DNA of 64,000 nt from NCBI RefSeq assembly GCF_900113945.1, contig NZ_FORG01000005.1:124001-188000 (forward strand), given 5' to 3'. The position numbers and the translations under genes are program-made. The number at the start of each line of letters is the position of its first letter. Position 1 is the first letter of the stretch. This stretch comes from Xenorhabdus mauleonii. GTDB taxonomy: Bacteria; Pseudomonadota; Gammaproteobacteria; Enterobacterales; Enterobacteriaceae. This document shows positions 1 to 10,600 of the stretch, in pieces. Under the pieces are notes generated by a model. It was not told the DNA's origin. It made no database searches and worked only from the letters and a program-made list of their open reading frames with translations.

Positions 1-43
1 AAAAACACAGCAATTATACTGCGTTGAAAAGAGAGATATCAAA

Positions 44-973
44 ATGAAGCAAAACGATTTAAAGGTCAGTGAAAACGTATTGGTGCTAGGCGCGGGACAA
101 CTTGGCGCTGCCATCCTGGATGCGCTGCTGCCGGCTGTAGCTAGGTTAAAAGGCCACGTTTCGGTGATCGTTTCGCCTGGATCTTGGGATGAACAGGGCA
201 AATTGCGGTCCAGTAACCATCAACGACTGGCGGATAACGGTGCAGAGTTTATTGCTACCGACATCTCTGCTGGTACGGTTGAATCACTGGCAGCGTGCTT
301 TAAGGCTTTTGATACCGTTATCAATTGCATGGGATTTGTCGCCGGGGCCGGTACGCAGATAAAGATCACCCGCGCGGTGCTGGAGGCAGGCGTCAAACGA
401 TACTTTCCCTGGCAGTTTGGCGTGAATTATGATGTTGTCGGCAAAGGGAGCGGTCAACCGGTCTGGGACGAACAATATGATGTCCGAACTCTATTACGCC
501 AACAGCAGGCAACGGAATGGGTCATTGTTTCGACCGGAATGTTTACCAGCTTTCTTTTTGAACCCGCGTTCAATGTCGTCAATTTAGCCGAGAAAACGAT
601 CCATGCACTCGGGGGATGGGAAACGCAGGTCACTGTCACTTCGCCAGATGATATCGGTCGGCTGACTACCGCCATTTATTTGCATCAGCCTCGCATTGCC
701 AATGAAGTGGTATTTGTGGCGGGTGAAACGACCTCATACGGAAAACTGGCTGAAACCGTTGAACGCGTGACGCAACAATCTTTTACCAGAAGCGTCTATA
801 GCCTGCCTGCATTGAGAGACGCATTGCGTTTAAATCCAGATGATCAGATGGTTCGCTATCGCTTGGTTTTCGCCCAAGGTGACGGTATGTGGTGGCCGAT
901 GAATGAAACCTACAATGCGCAGAATCATTGGCCGACTCAAAATATTGCTTCTTGGCTGAAGGCATTTCTTTGA
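44..973 (+). CDS. NmrA-like NAD(P)-binding oxidoreductase (aromatic alcohol reductase type)
   Basis: A 309-residue protein with an N-terminal Rossmann fold: a hydrophobic beta strand leads into GAGQLG at residues 16-21, the glycine-rich NAD(P) loop. The rest reads like the NmrA / isoflavone-reductase branch of atypical short-chain dehydrogenases, including a segment around residues 120-130 (RYFPWQFG) where this family places its substrate pocket. Members are cytosolic NAD(P)H-dependent reductases or redox sensors, and the substrate here cannot be read from sequence. The ATG follows a purine-rich AAGAGAGA about 10 bases upstream. It stands alone at the window edge; its upstream neighbour is outside. 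The family call is good, a specific enzyme is not. Confidence 0.8.
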   Translation: MKQNDLKVSENVLVLGAGQLGAAILDALLPAVARLKGHVSVIVSPGSWDEQGKLRSSNHQRLADNGAEFIATDISAGTVESLAACFKAFDTVINCMGFVAGAGTQIKITRAVLEAGVKRYFPWQFGVNYDVVGKGSGQPVWDEQYDVRTLLRQQQATEWVIVSTGMFTSFLFEPAFNVVNLAEKTIHALGGWETQVTVTSPDDIGRLTTAIYLHQPRIANEVVFVAGETTSYGKLAETVERVTQQSFTRSVYSLPALRDALRLNPDDQMVRYRLVFAQGDGMWWPMNETYNAQNHWPTQNIASWLKAFL

Positions 974-1230
974 CTCTCTTCCCCGAAGAAAGCCATGACG
1001 ATGAAAACCGGCATGATGCAGCTATTAGTTTCCCGGCTACTGCCATTTTCAGTATACGCCAGAACGAGTACCGTAACTGGCGATACCCTGGAGCATGCAG
1101 AAGATAAACCATTAAGGCGGGAATATTGAAACAACAGGATAAATAGCAAGAATATTTCTGTTTAACTTTCCATATAAAAGGTCATAAAAAGAACGAATGT
1201 AATGGCAATGCCATAACGGCAGTGTGTGAT

Positions 1231-1266
1231 ATTCACCTCAAAATATGATCATATTTTGAGGTGAAT
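1231..1266. promoter_or_regulatory. Perfect 36-bp palindrome, probable operator of a lost toxin-antitoxin operon
   Basis: Bases 1231-1248 (ATTCACCTCAAAATATGA) are exactly the reverse complement of 1249-1266, with no loop. The right arm ends one base before an ATG that opens a short frame resembling the start of a ribbon-helix-helix (DUF1778/TacA-type) antitoxin. Such antitoxins bind long palindromes that overlap their own promoter, which fits this placement. Operator function is inferred. Confidence 0.55.
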
Positions 1267-1267
1267 C

Positions 1268-1333
1268 ATGCAAACGACAAAACGAGATACTTTGAGTATT
1301 CGTATCAGACCAAAAACCCATAGGCGAATTTAA
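1268..1333 (+). pseudogene. Truncated DUF1778/TacA-type antitoxin fragment
   Basis: A 21-codon frame begins right after the palindrome and reads MQTTKRDTLSIRIRPKTHRRI before a stop. The RDTLSIRIRP stretch resembles the N-terminal beta strand of ribbon-helix-helix antitoxins of the DUF1778 family, which pair with GNAT (TacT) toxins. The helices that should follow are missing, and no acetyltransferase toxin lies downstream; instead there is GC-rich unassigned DNA. It is best read as the 5' stub of a deleted toxin-antitoxin operon. The fragment is short, so the family call is tentative. Confidence 0.45.
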
Positions 1334-1509
1334 CCTGTCCCGGATTTTTTCGGCTGCGTGGGCGGTCGTCTATGGCGACAGGCCGGTATGCCACGTGGAT
1401 AGGCCACAGTGCGCGGGTCGGCGCGGTGCAGGACATAACCGAATCGGGTTAAAGTCTCGCCCGGATCATGCAGGAAGGGAATTGGAGAAGCCCGAATCGT
1501 GTTGGGCTA

Positions 1510-2568
1510 TCAATTACTGTTAAGAGGGTAGTCAATGTAACCCTGAGGTCCAGGTGTATAGAATGTTTCTTTATTTGGTGCATTGAGTTGCGCGCTTTGG
1601 CGAAAGCGTTCTGGTAAATCAGGATTAGCAAGGAAAGCATTACCGAATACGACAGCATCGGCACGACCTTCGATTAAAGCTTCTGTAGCGCTCTTCTGAT
1701 CTAACCCTCCTCCCATAAGATATGCACCTTCGAAGCGAGGTCGAAGCAACCCATGATAATCAACTGGGGTACCAAATAGCGCAACATGTAAGTATGCTAA
1801 ATTACGCCCATTTAATTGATCAACCAAGTAAGTGTATGTTTCCTGCGGATTGGTGTCGGTAATGTCATTAAAGTTCATTTCAGGTGAAATTTTGATCCCT
1901 ACTCGGTCACTGCCAGCTTCCGCAATCATAGCATCCAGTACTTCGAGAGTGAAACGTACCCGATTTTCGACTGAACCGCCGTACTGATCTTGGCGATTGT
2001 TACTGCCTGAAGACAAAAATTGCTCTGGTAAGAAACCAGATGCTGCATGAAGCTCAACGCCATCAAAACCTGCCCCCATCGCATGAGCTGTGGCTAATCC
2101 AAAGTCTGATACAATATCGGCAATTTCATTTATTTCAAGAGCTTGAGGTGTGACCATATCCTGTGGACCATCTAAAGTCCAAACCTGTCCAGCAGGCTTG
2201 ATAGCAGATGGTCCTACAGGTGTTGCGTTATCCGGCAGTAAAGATGGGTGTGAAATGCGACCACTATGCCAAAGCTGGATAAAAATCTGCCCACCATTTG
2301 CATGAACTGCATCTGTTACTTTCTTCCAAGCAGCTACTTGTGCTGTTGTCTCAATGCCTGGAGCGCGTACATAACCCTTCCCCAGTGAAGAAACATACGT
2401 GCATTCGGTAATAATTAATCCAGCTTCTGCACGTTGACCGTAATAGGTTGCAGCCAACTCACTTTGTATTCCTTCATCATTTGAGCGAGAACGGGTCATG
2501 GGTGCCATAACTAAACGATTTTTTAACGTGTTACTACCAATGCGAATAGGAGTAAATAAGGAGGTCAT
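1510..2568 (-). CDS. Old Yellow Enzyme family NADH:flavin oxidoreductase (NemA-like)
   Basis: A 352-residue FMN-dependent ene-reductase with a TIM barrel, related to E. coli NemA (N-ethylmaleimide reductase). Family landmarks: MAPMTRSRS (residues 21-29), IQLWHSGRISHP (97-108), DQYGGSVENR (about 195-204) and GYIDYPL near the end. These enzymes reduce activated alkenes and nitro compounds in the cytosol. The usual flavin-side pair, His-x-x-Asn/His, appears as H174-A-A-S177, so the second substrate-binding residue is serine. I chose the ATG at 2568 because it has AAAGGA at good spacing; an in-frame ATG 12 codons upstream adds residues not typical of the family. It is divergent from the LysR gene at 2677, which probably regulates it. 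Confidence 0.9.
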   Translation of the reverse strand: MTSLFTPIRIGSNTLKNRLVMAPMTRSRSNDEGIQSELAATYYGQRAEAGLIITECTYVSSLGKGYVRAPGIETTAQVAAWKKVTDAVHANGGQIFIQLWHSGRISHPSLLPDNATPVGPSAIKPAGQVWTLDGPQDMVTPQALEINEIADIVSDFGLATAHAMGAGFDGVELHAASGFLPEQFLSSGSNNRQDQYGGSVENRVRFTLEVLDAMIAEAGSDRVGIKISPEMNFNDITDTNPQETYTYLVDQLNGRNLAYLHVALFGTPVDYHGLLRPRFEGAYLMGGGLDQKSATEALIEGRADAVVFGNAFLANPDLPERFRQSAQLNAPNKETFYTPGPQGYIDYPLNSN

Positions 2569-2676
2569 ATCGTATTCCTTTGATACTTTTAAATGAGGCA
2601 TCAATAGTACTTATTAGCTTTATTGTGATAAAGATGGGAAAATTCAAAACATTGATTCATTTTTGGAACAATCTAA

Positions 2677-3576
2677 ATGAAATTACTCAATGATATGGAG
2701 TTGTTTGTCGAAGTTATTAAGGTTAACGGATTTCGTCGAGCATCTGATGCGCTTGGAATTCCTAGCTCAACAATATCCCGTAGAATTAGTGCATTGGAGA
2801 AGAATATTGGCCTGCGGTTACTTCATAGAACAACTCGCAGGCTAGAATTGACGGAGGCCGGACAGATCTATTATGAGCGGTGTAGACGCATTGTTGAGGA
2901 AGCAAGGCTAGCCCATGAAGAACTAGGCGAGCTATTATCTCAGCCTAGTGGTGTATTACGCGCCTCAATGCCAGGAGATTTTGCAAGTACTTATCTGCCT
3001 CCCTTGATCACCGAGTTTATGCATCGCTATCCTAAGCTCAGTTTCGATTTTGATTTAACTCCGCACAAAATTGATTTGATTGCAGACCATTTTGATGTTG
3101 CGATCCGCATTGGTGAACCTAAGGAATCAAATCTAGTTGCGCGTAAACTTGCTAATTTACGTTGTGGTATATACGCAGCACCAAGCTTTATTGATGACAC
3201 CACCTTGCCTCGAGAGCCAATAGATCTATCCAATCTAAAGTGCCTGCTACTAAGAGGCGAGAGAAAACTTACATGGACTTTATGTCAAGGAGCTACAACT
3301 GTAGAGGTCTCGGTTAGTGGGCGCATTCAGCTTAATAGTATAGATCTGATGCGCAGGCTCGCAATATTAGGACAAGGTATCGCTATGTTGCCTATTGAGA
3401 TTGCGGCTGAGGATGTCGAACAAGGGCGGTTAATTCATATTTTACCTAACTGGGAAGGGCTGTCCGTACCAGTATATGCCATAACTGAAACTCGATTAAT
3501 ACCAGCAAAAACTCGACTCTTTATTGATTTTTTACAAGAGAAACTTACCAATGTAAATACTCTTGCATTTATATAA
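2677..3576 (+). CDS. LysR-family transcriptional regulator
   Basis: A 299-residue LysR-type regulator. Residues 1-60 form the winged helix-turn-helix (FRRASDALGIPSSTISRRIS, the standard recognition motif), followed by the linker helix and, from about residue 90, the periplasmic-binding-protein-like effector domain. It is closest in style to the CrgA/AaeR/DmlR group, which often sits next to oxidoreductases. It is transcribed divergently from the Old Yellow Enzyme gene with 108 bases between the two start codons, so the shared region likely holds its operator. Control of the oxidoreductase in response to an electrophile is inferred from position only. Confidence 0.88.
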   Translation: MKLLNDMELFVEVIKVNGFRRASDALGIPSSTISRRISALEKNIGLRLLHRTTRRLELTEAGQIYYERCRRIVEEARLAHEELGELLSQPSGVLRASMPGDFASTYLPPLITEFMHRYPKLSFDFDLTPHKIDLIADHFDVAIRIGEPKESNLVARKLANLRCGIYAAPSFIDDTTLPREPIDLSNLKCLLLRGERKLTWTLCQGATTVEVSVSGRIQLNSIDLMRRLAILGQGIAMLPIEIAAEDVEQGRLIHILPNWEGLSVPVYAITETRLIPAKTRLFIDFLQEKLTNVNTLAFI

Positions 3577-3981
3577 TAAGTGCAGCTCTGTTATGAGCGA
3601 AGTAAATGGATGGGTATTTCTTTAAATCATTCATTCGGTGTTTTATACCTTGTGTTTTTCGAGGTCGTTTATTTATGAAAGTCTGGACTTCGGTTGACAA
3701 TTAGTTTTTTATAATTATATCGCCGGAGGTCAGATATTATAAACATTCAATCCAAACGAGATATTTCGCAAATAAATCTTGCTCTGAAAATCCAGCGAGA
3801 AGAGTTGCAAAACACATTGAAGAATTTGTTATTTATCTGCGTACAACTTATCATTTTGAGCCTCAACGTATAGATTGGTATCTTCTATGTATAGATAGTT
3901 TTTAATTAATAGTCTGCTTTCAGCTTTTTAAGTTAAGAATAAAAAGCCTCACATTTTGCTAGGCTAGTATTTGGTGGCTTT
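3577..3981. other. AT-rich intergenic region with no recognised gene
   Basis: No convincing gene. Short frames around 3740-3905 contain coding-like peptides but no usable start and no recognised family; they may be remnants. A weak stem (AGCCT/AGGCT, about 3945-3965) lies just past the stop of the leftward frame at 3982 and could serve as its terminator. Confidence 0.4.
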
Positions 3982-4269
3982 TTATTTCAGCGTAAGGGAG
4001 AAAATTTCTCTAAAGAACAATAGGGAAATTATTGATGGAGAAATAAACATTAACGCAAAGAATGCAGATAATATTTTAGTTATTTTTGTTTTGGCTTTTT
4101 TAGCATACAGAAAGGTGAAAAAGAAGCCTAAAGGAACAGTGATAAACCATAACCAACTGGCATAAAATATATATGCTCCGCCTAACCAAATTGTCAATAT
4201 TGCTATCGATGGTATTGGCTCTGGCATTGTATCTACTGTCTCTAATATTACCGTTATTATATCTTTCAT
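3982..4269 (-). CDS. Small hydrophobic membrane protein, unknown
   Basis: A 95-residue frame with two or three predicted membrane segments (about residues 20-40, 40-55 and 66-86), separated by a basic stretch KKAKTKITK. No family is recognised. The start has only a weak purine-rich upstream element (GTGGAAAA). Composition and the alternation of hydrophobic and basic segments argue for a real membrane protein, but overlapping frames on the same strand and the AT-rich surroundings leave doubt. It could be an immunity-type or orphan protein; no partner gene is adjacent. Confidence 0.4.
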   Translation of the reverse strand: MKDIITVILETVDTMPEPIPSIAILTIWLGGAYIFYASWLWFITVPLGFFFTFLYAKKAKTKITKILSAFFALMFISPSIISLLFFREIFSLTLK

Positions 4270-4387
4270 ACATATTTTTCCACATTTTATCGTTATTCCA
4301 TGAATATATCATAATGCCATGCTCCAGCCTACTGATAAGTGAGCTAGTATGAAATGTAATTATTAATAAACTAAAATTCATTTATCA

Positions 4388-4496
4388 TATATACCCTATT
4401 AACTCCAATATGCTGGGTTGATTTTCAAATTAACAATTTAAAATCAAAAGCATGAGTTGAATCCTAACATGCATCTTCAAGTTTATTGCGTATATA
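4388..4496. repeat. Dispersed palindrome-ended repeat (MITE-like), copy 1
   Basis: The segment starts TATATACCCTATTAACTCCAA and ends with CATGCATCTTCAAG then GCGTATATA. The same outer motifs recur at 24634-24730 (TATATCCTATTAACTCCAAG to CACCTTGAAG and CGTATAG), and a shorter relative lies at 21709-21772. Similar TATACCC/GGGTATA-ended elements are common in Xenorhabdus and Photorhabdus chromosomes from general knowledge. No coding capacity. Confidence 0.55.
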
Positions 4497-4595
4497 AGTG
4501 AGTTCATAAATATAAATTTCCAATAAATAATAAGGTTGATCAAATATTGATTTAATATTGTGGTTTTGGGTTTTCGTATGAATTCGGGAAAGCTC

Positions 4596-4623
4596 AAAAA
4601 CCCCTCAATTTTCATCAAGGGGT
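4596..4623 (-). terminator. Rho-independent terminator of the NRPS gene
   Basis: Read on the minus strand: a 6-bp stem (ACCCCT/AGGGGT) with a 12-base loop, followed by a run of T. It sits about 75 bases past the NRPS stop codon. Confidence 0.7.
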
Positions 4624-4695
4624 CGCTCATAAAATGTAATTTCTATAAAGCAAGAGATATCATCACCTCACACCAACAACTACGTCAGCATTTAG

Positions 4696-7600
4696 TCATT
4701 CTGTAGATATACCCTCGTGAAAGGGCAAGGCGTTAATGATTTCCGCGCTGATAATTGAAACTGCCTCAATCATGTTTTCATGATGATAATTATCGACTAA
4801 CTTAATTACCAATGGGTTAGACAACCATTGGGAAATATTATTATCCTCAATTCCTGCAATCAGCTTGCTCATCACTAAACCCGTTCCTTCTTGATGATAT
4901 GGACTCATTTGCCCTGCTTTGAATAATGTGATCTTTGTATGTATTAATTTTCCGCTAAAATTAGAATTTGCTATTCCTGTTTCAGATGGAATTGCCCTTA
5001 ATACGGTATCGATATAACCTTTTCCTGCTCCCATTTCCTGCAACCTTTTGATGATCTTGCTGAGCTCTTTTGGAATTTCTAATTTATGCCTGAGTGTTGT
5101 TAATTCATCGTTGTTAATAATGGTGTCCAATAGAAATAATTGAATCTCTTTCGCACCGAGTTGTTCTAATTGAAATGCAATTTCCATCGCTATTTGTCCA
5201 CCCAAGGACCAACCTAAAATACGAATGGGTTTATCAATGGATGTTTCTTGTAAAATTAATTCTTTGTAGATTTGAGCTATTTGATGTAGCGAGTCTATTT
5301 GATTATCTGAAAGGAAATTGTAATTATCGATGCCGATGCAATTGTAGGTATCAGACAAAGCATTTGCCAACGGTTTATAGACTTCACTGCCACAGTTGGC
5401 CGCATGTACCATAAACAGCTTATGTGTGGCAGTTGATTCCGGAGTTAATAAATTGAGTAAACTGAATTTATGACTATCAATTTCCAGCCATTGAGATAAT
5501 AGAGAAATAGATTTGCAGTTAAATAACACAGTTAAAGGAATATTGATATTTATCGTATTTTCGATTGCTGCGGTTAGTTTTATCGCCAACAGAGAATTGC
5601 CACCGATGCGGAAGAAATTATCTTCAATGCCAACGCGTTCCAAGCTCAAAACGTCCTGCCAAATGCTGCATAGCTGGGCTTCCAGTGCATTGCGGGGCGC
5701 AATGTAATTATTCCGGTTGTCCCAAATTGGCGCAGGCAGGGCCCGGCGATCCAGTTTGCCGTTCAGCGTCAAAGGAATAGTGTCGAGGCGGGTAAAGCTG
5801 GCGGGCAGCATATATTCTGGCAGGCGGGCAGAGAGGTAATCAAACAGGGTTTCATCCGAGAGTTTTTCCTCTGCCACCAGATACGCGGCCAGTAGCTTAC
5901 TTCCCTGATGTTCGCGGTCAATCACTATCGCTTGTTTCACCTGTGAATGGGAAATCAGAACATTTTCAATTTCCCCCAATTCAATGCGGTAACCACGGAT
6001 CTTGACCTGAAAGTCGTTGCGCCCCAGAAATTCCAGTTCGCCGTTTGGCAGCCAGCGCACCAGGTCGCCGGTTTTGTACAGGCGGGTGTAACCTTTGGCC
6101 TTGTCTTCAGCGGTGGCAAAAGAATTCGGCACAAAACGTTCAGCAGTTAGTTGCGGTTGGTTTAAATACCCTCGTGCCAGTCCGGCTCCGCCGATATACA
6201 GCTCCCCCGGTGCCCCGATGGGAGACAGATTGCCTTGCCCGTCAAGGACATAGAGACGGGCATTAGGAATGGGCTTGCCAATATTGGTGGCGATATCACC
6301 AAATTGAAAGTATTTCTCAGTAGCACAGACAGTGGCTTCGGTCGGGCCGTAAGCGTTCATGACTTGGCTGTGATGGCGAAAATAATCCAGCATCGCTAAA
6401 GACGGGGATTCGCCCGCAGTCACCAAGCGTTGCAGGGAAGGCAGATTCGTACCCATCAGTGAATTCAGCAAGGAGGGCGATAAGGTAGCGATTTCAATGC
6501 CTTCACGCTGAATGAGTTTTGCCACTGCCGGCGCGTTGCGTTCCGCTTCGCTGCAAATGTAAAGCGTCAGACCGTGCAATAAGGCGGGAAATAGTTCGAA
6601 CGCTGAACCGTCAAAGACATAGGGGGCAAACATGAGGGCTTTTTGTCGCTGGCTGATGTCAAACAACTTGGCCTGCGCGGTTATTAGATGGGTAACACTC
6701 TTATGCTCAACCATTACCCCTTTGGGCTGGCCGGTGGTGCCGGAAGTGTAAATGATATAAGCCAAATCGGCAGGATTATTGATCGGAACCGGATTTTCTG
6801 CGGATTGCTTTTCGATGAGGAGCTGGTCATCCGTGGCTATCAGTATCGGTTGCTCGGTAAATGGTTGAGTGTATGCCGCCAATGTTGCCAGATGTCGTTG
6901 TTGGGTTATCACGTATGGCGCAGCGGTATCCACCAAAATAAACTGCACGCGCTCTGCGGGATATTCCGGCGAAATGGGTACGTAAGCGCCGCCGGCTTTG
7001 AGCACCGCCAGGATGCTAATCACCATTTCCAGACTGCGGTCAAGGTAAAGGGCAATGGGGGTATCTGCCGGCAGGGAAGCACCAAACCGTTGCTGATATT
7101 GTTCGCGGAAAACAACAGCCAGTTGGTTCGCCCGTTGGTTAAGTTGGTGATAGGTCAGTTTTTCCCCTGCAAACACCAGCGCCACAGTATCGGGTGTTTT
7201 TTCGGCTTGGATTGCGAACAGTTGTGGCAGGGTTTTATCCTGCGGATAAGGGGCATCAGTCTGGTTCCACGCATGCAGCAGGGTATAGCGCTCTTCGTCG
7301 CTGAGAAACGTGATGGATGTATGCAACTGATTTGGGCCGGATGCCACGGCAAGCAAAATACGTTCAAGCTGGTAAAGCAGGCGTTGTGCCTGTTGATCTG
7401 TCAGCCATGTCTCCCCATAACTCAATCTGAGGGTCAAACGGTTATCATGTTCATAGGCTATCAGTGACAGCGGATAATCCACTTTTTCGATGGCCCGGCA
7501 GAATGTCAGGGCATGTTCGATGCCTTCTCCGTTGTCATTGAGTGCAGGCGTCGGGTAATTTTCAAAAACCAGCAAGGAATGGAACAGCCGTTCTCCGTCA

Positions 7601-10600
7601 GATTGCAGGCTAGAGAGCGAAACGGCACTGTGGCTGCTGAGGGCGGCGATGTCCCGTTGGATGTTTTGCAGAATATCAACAATACTGCCAGCTCTGTTCC
7701 ACTGCACCGCCAGTGGCAGGGTATTGATGTAAAGCCCGACACTGGATTCAATACCTTCTACCGGCACATCGCGCCCGGATACGGTTGTGCCCACCATTGT
7801 TTGTTCATCGCCGGTATAACTGTGCAAAAGTTTATGCCAGGCAAATTGCAGTGCCACATTCAGGGTAACACCGTACGTTCGGCAGGTATTTTTCAATTGC
7901 TCACAGGCATATCCTTCTACCATAATTGCCTGTTTATCGGGCTTTTCGACGGTTTTTATCTGGGTTAAGTCAACGCGATGGCTTAACAGGGGAGACAGAT
8001 CGTTGGCGGCCTGAAAATGGGCTTTGCGCTCTGCCCAGAAAGCGTCTGATTCTGCTTGGTGTGCCTGATGATATTGCTGGGTTGCCAGATAAGCCTGTTC
8101 TACGACAATCTGAGGTTCTTTCCTCTGAACCAGTGCATTGTAATATTCATGTACGGCCTGCAATAAAATCGGATTACTCCAGCCATCGGAAATACAGTGG
8201 TGTTGGGTGATCAACACTGTCACCAACTGTTCATGTTGCCTGATCTCGGTAAAACGAATCAAACCGGGCTGGTTTAAATCAAAGGGCAGGGTGCGGTCGT
8301 ATTGTTGGATGGCGTCAATGGTGTTGTCCCGCTCTTCCTCCGGTAACTGGCTGATGTCTTGAAGCGTGAAATTTGTTGGCCCGATACTGGCCCCCTCAGT
8401 CACTATCTGCAAGACCTCGCTTTCCCAATCAAAGGCGGTTCTGAGGATGGGAAAACGCAGGGAAGCCAGCGCCCAGGCTTGTTGATAGGCGGTAAGGTCT
8501 AGGTGGGTGTGATAATCCAGCAAGAGTTGTACACGATAGGCATCATCTTGTGGCTGGGTCAGATAATGATAAATAAATCCCTGTTGTAAGCTGGTGGCAG
8601 GATACAAGGCTTCAATCGAATATTTGTGCTGGAGGCGACGCATGATCTTACCGGAAAGCCCGTTCACACCATAATCACTGGATGTTTTTATTCCACCGGA
8701 TTGAGCCTGTTTCTGACCAGCCATAATGACAGTGTTGAGGGCTTGCTCAAAGGCTGTGATTAACGTTTGTGTTTGAGTTTTCGTCAAACAAGCGTTAAGG
8801 CTAAATTGCAACCTGCCTTGCCGAATCAGGCCATTAATACTCAGTAACCAATGGTTGTGGCTCTCATCTGTCATACTTTCCGCCTCATCAGCGGTAGTGT
8901 TGCCACAATCATCATTGGTCAGTGACCAATCTTGTTCATTTTCTCCACTTAATTGGCCGAGATAGTTGAAGCTGATGGTGGGTAAATCCCCACTCAAATA
9001 TCCGGCCTGGCGCAGTGCGCCATAGCCAATGCCTTTATTTGGCACTGCCCGCAGCATCTCTTTGGTATAAATAATGGTTTCCGCAATATCGGCCTGAGCT
9101 TCCAGACGAACCGGATAGAAAGTCGTAAACCAACCGACGGTTTCTGATATGTCCAGCGTGCTATCGATATTTTCCCGGCCATGACCTTCAAGCGCGATAT
9201 GATTTACGGATTGAGAGAACACTGCCGGTAATGCCAATGTCAGCGCACTGAGCAATAAATCATTAATTTCCGTGTGATAACCTAAGTTTGCCTCATGCAG
9301 AAGGATATCGGTCAGCTCAGTGGAAATACTCAGCTTATGTTGGCTGCTTGCGCCCGATGCTGTGTGGACAGAATATCCCGCCATCACTTTTTGCCAATAG
9401 GGGGATTCTGTTTGGTGCTGCTGTGCATAGTGACGGACGGCGTGAACCCATTGCCGATAGCTGCTGGTTTTCTCTGGCAGTGTTCCGTCCAGCAACAATC
9501 TACGCATATCTTCAGCAATGATCCGCCAAGATACGGCGTCGATTATCAGGTGGTGGAAGGCAAAAAATAAGCGGGCGCTGCCGTCTGGGTATCCGATCAA
9601 ATGAGCGGCCTGCCACAAAGGCCCTGTATAATAATCAAAATTATTCTGCCATTGAGTCAGTTGTTGATGCAGTCTGGTTGCATCAAACTTGCTGATATCA
9701 CCATGCAGTAAAGTGGGTAGCCACGGCGGCATTTCTGCGGGATAACATTGGCGATGGCCTTGTTTAGTATCGATAAAATGGGCACGTAGCATGTCATGAC
9801 GTTCGATCAATGTTGACAGCGCTTGCCTGACAGCGGCGTAACTGAGGTTGCCGGGTAGCCGGATCATGAATGCCTGATTCCAATGGTGTGGGCTGGATAA
9901 ATTCCAGTTGAAGAAATCCTGTTGGATAGGCAATAAATCAAATTCTCCACTCAATAAGCCCTGTTCGGCAATCATGGTTGCTGAACAGGTTTGCGTCATT
10001 AAGTACGCCAGACGTGACACGGTCGGGGCTTCAACGATCGATTGGACTTGCAGGGAGAAGCCTTCCAACCGCAGTTTGGACACTAATTTGATGCTGATAA
10101 TGGAATCGCCGCCGATGCGAAAGAAGTTATCTTCAATGCCAACGCGTTCCAATCCTAAAACGTCCTGCCAAATGCTGCATAGCTGGGTTTCCAGCGCATT
10201 GCGGGGGGCTACGTAATTGTTCCGGTTACCCCAAGTCGGCGCAGGCAGGGCGCGGCGATCCAGTTTACCGTTCAGCGTCAGCGGAATGGCATCAAGGCGG
10301 GTAAAACTGGCGGGCAACATATAAGCCGGCAGGTGGGCAGAAAGGTGTTCAATCAGCGTTTCATCCGAGAGTTTTTCCTCTGCCACCAGATACGCGGCCA
10401 GTAACTTATTTCCCTGATGTTCGCGGTCAATCACTACCGCCTGTGTTACCTGCGGATGGGAAATCAGAGCATTTTCAATTTCCCCCAATTCAATGCGATA
10501 ACCGCGGATCTTGACCTGAAAGTCGTTGCGTCCCAGAAATTCCAGCTCGCCGTTTGGCAGCCAACGCACCAGGTCGCCGGTTTTGTACAGGCGGGTGTAA

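Larger units (their letters stand above)
974..1509. other. Intergenic stretch with gene debris
   Basis: No intact gene. It contains a perfect palindrome (1231-1266) and a truncated antitoxin-like reading frame (1268-1333), both listed separately. From about 1334 to 1500 the DNA becomes noticeably GC-richer than both sides. I see no long frame there and do not recognise it; it may be the scar of a lost element. A short stem (AGCCC/GGGCT, 1490-1509) lies just beyond the stop of the oxidoreductase gene at 1510 and could help end its transcript, but it has no T run. Confidence 0.5.

Noticed and set aside
6688-7467. Long rightward frame (259 codons) inside the NRPS gene
   Set aside because: It is the antisense shadow of an adenylation domain; a similar one appears at 11152-11934 because the two modules are near-copies. 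No ribosome-binding site and no family.
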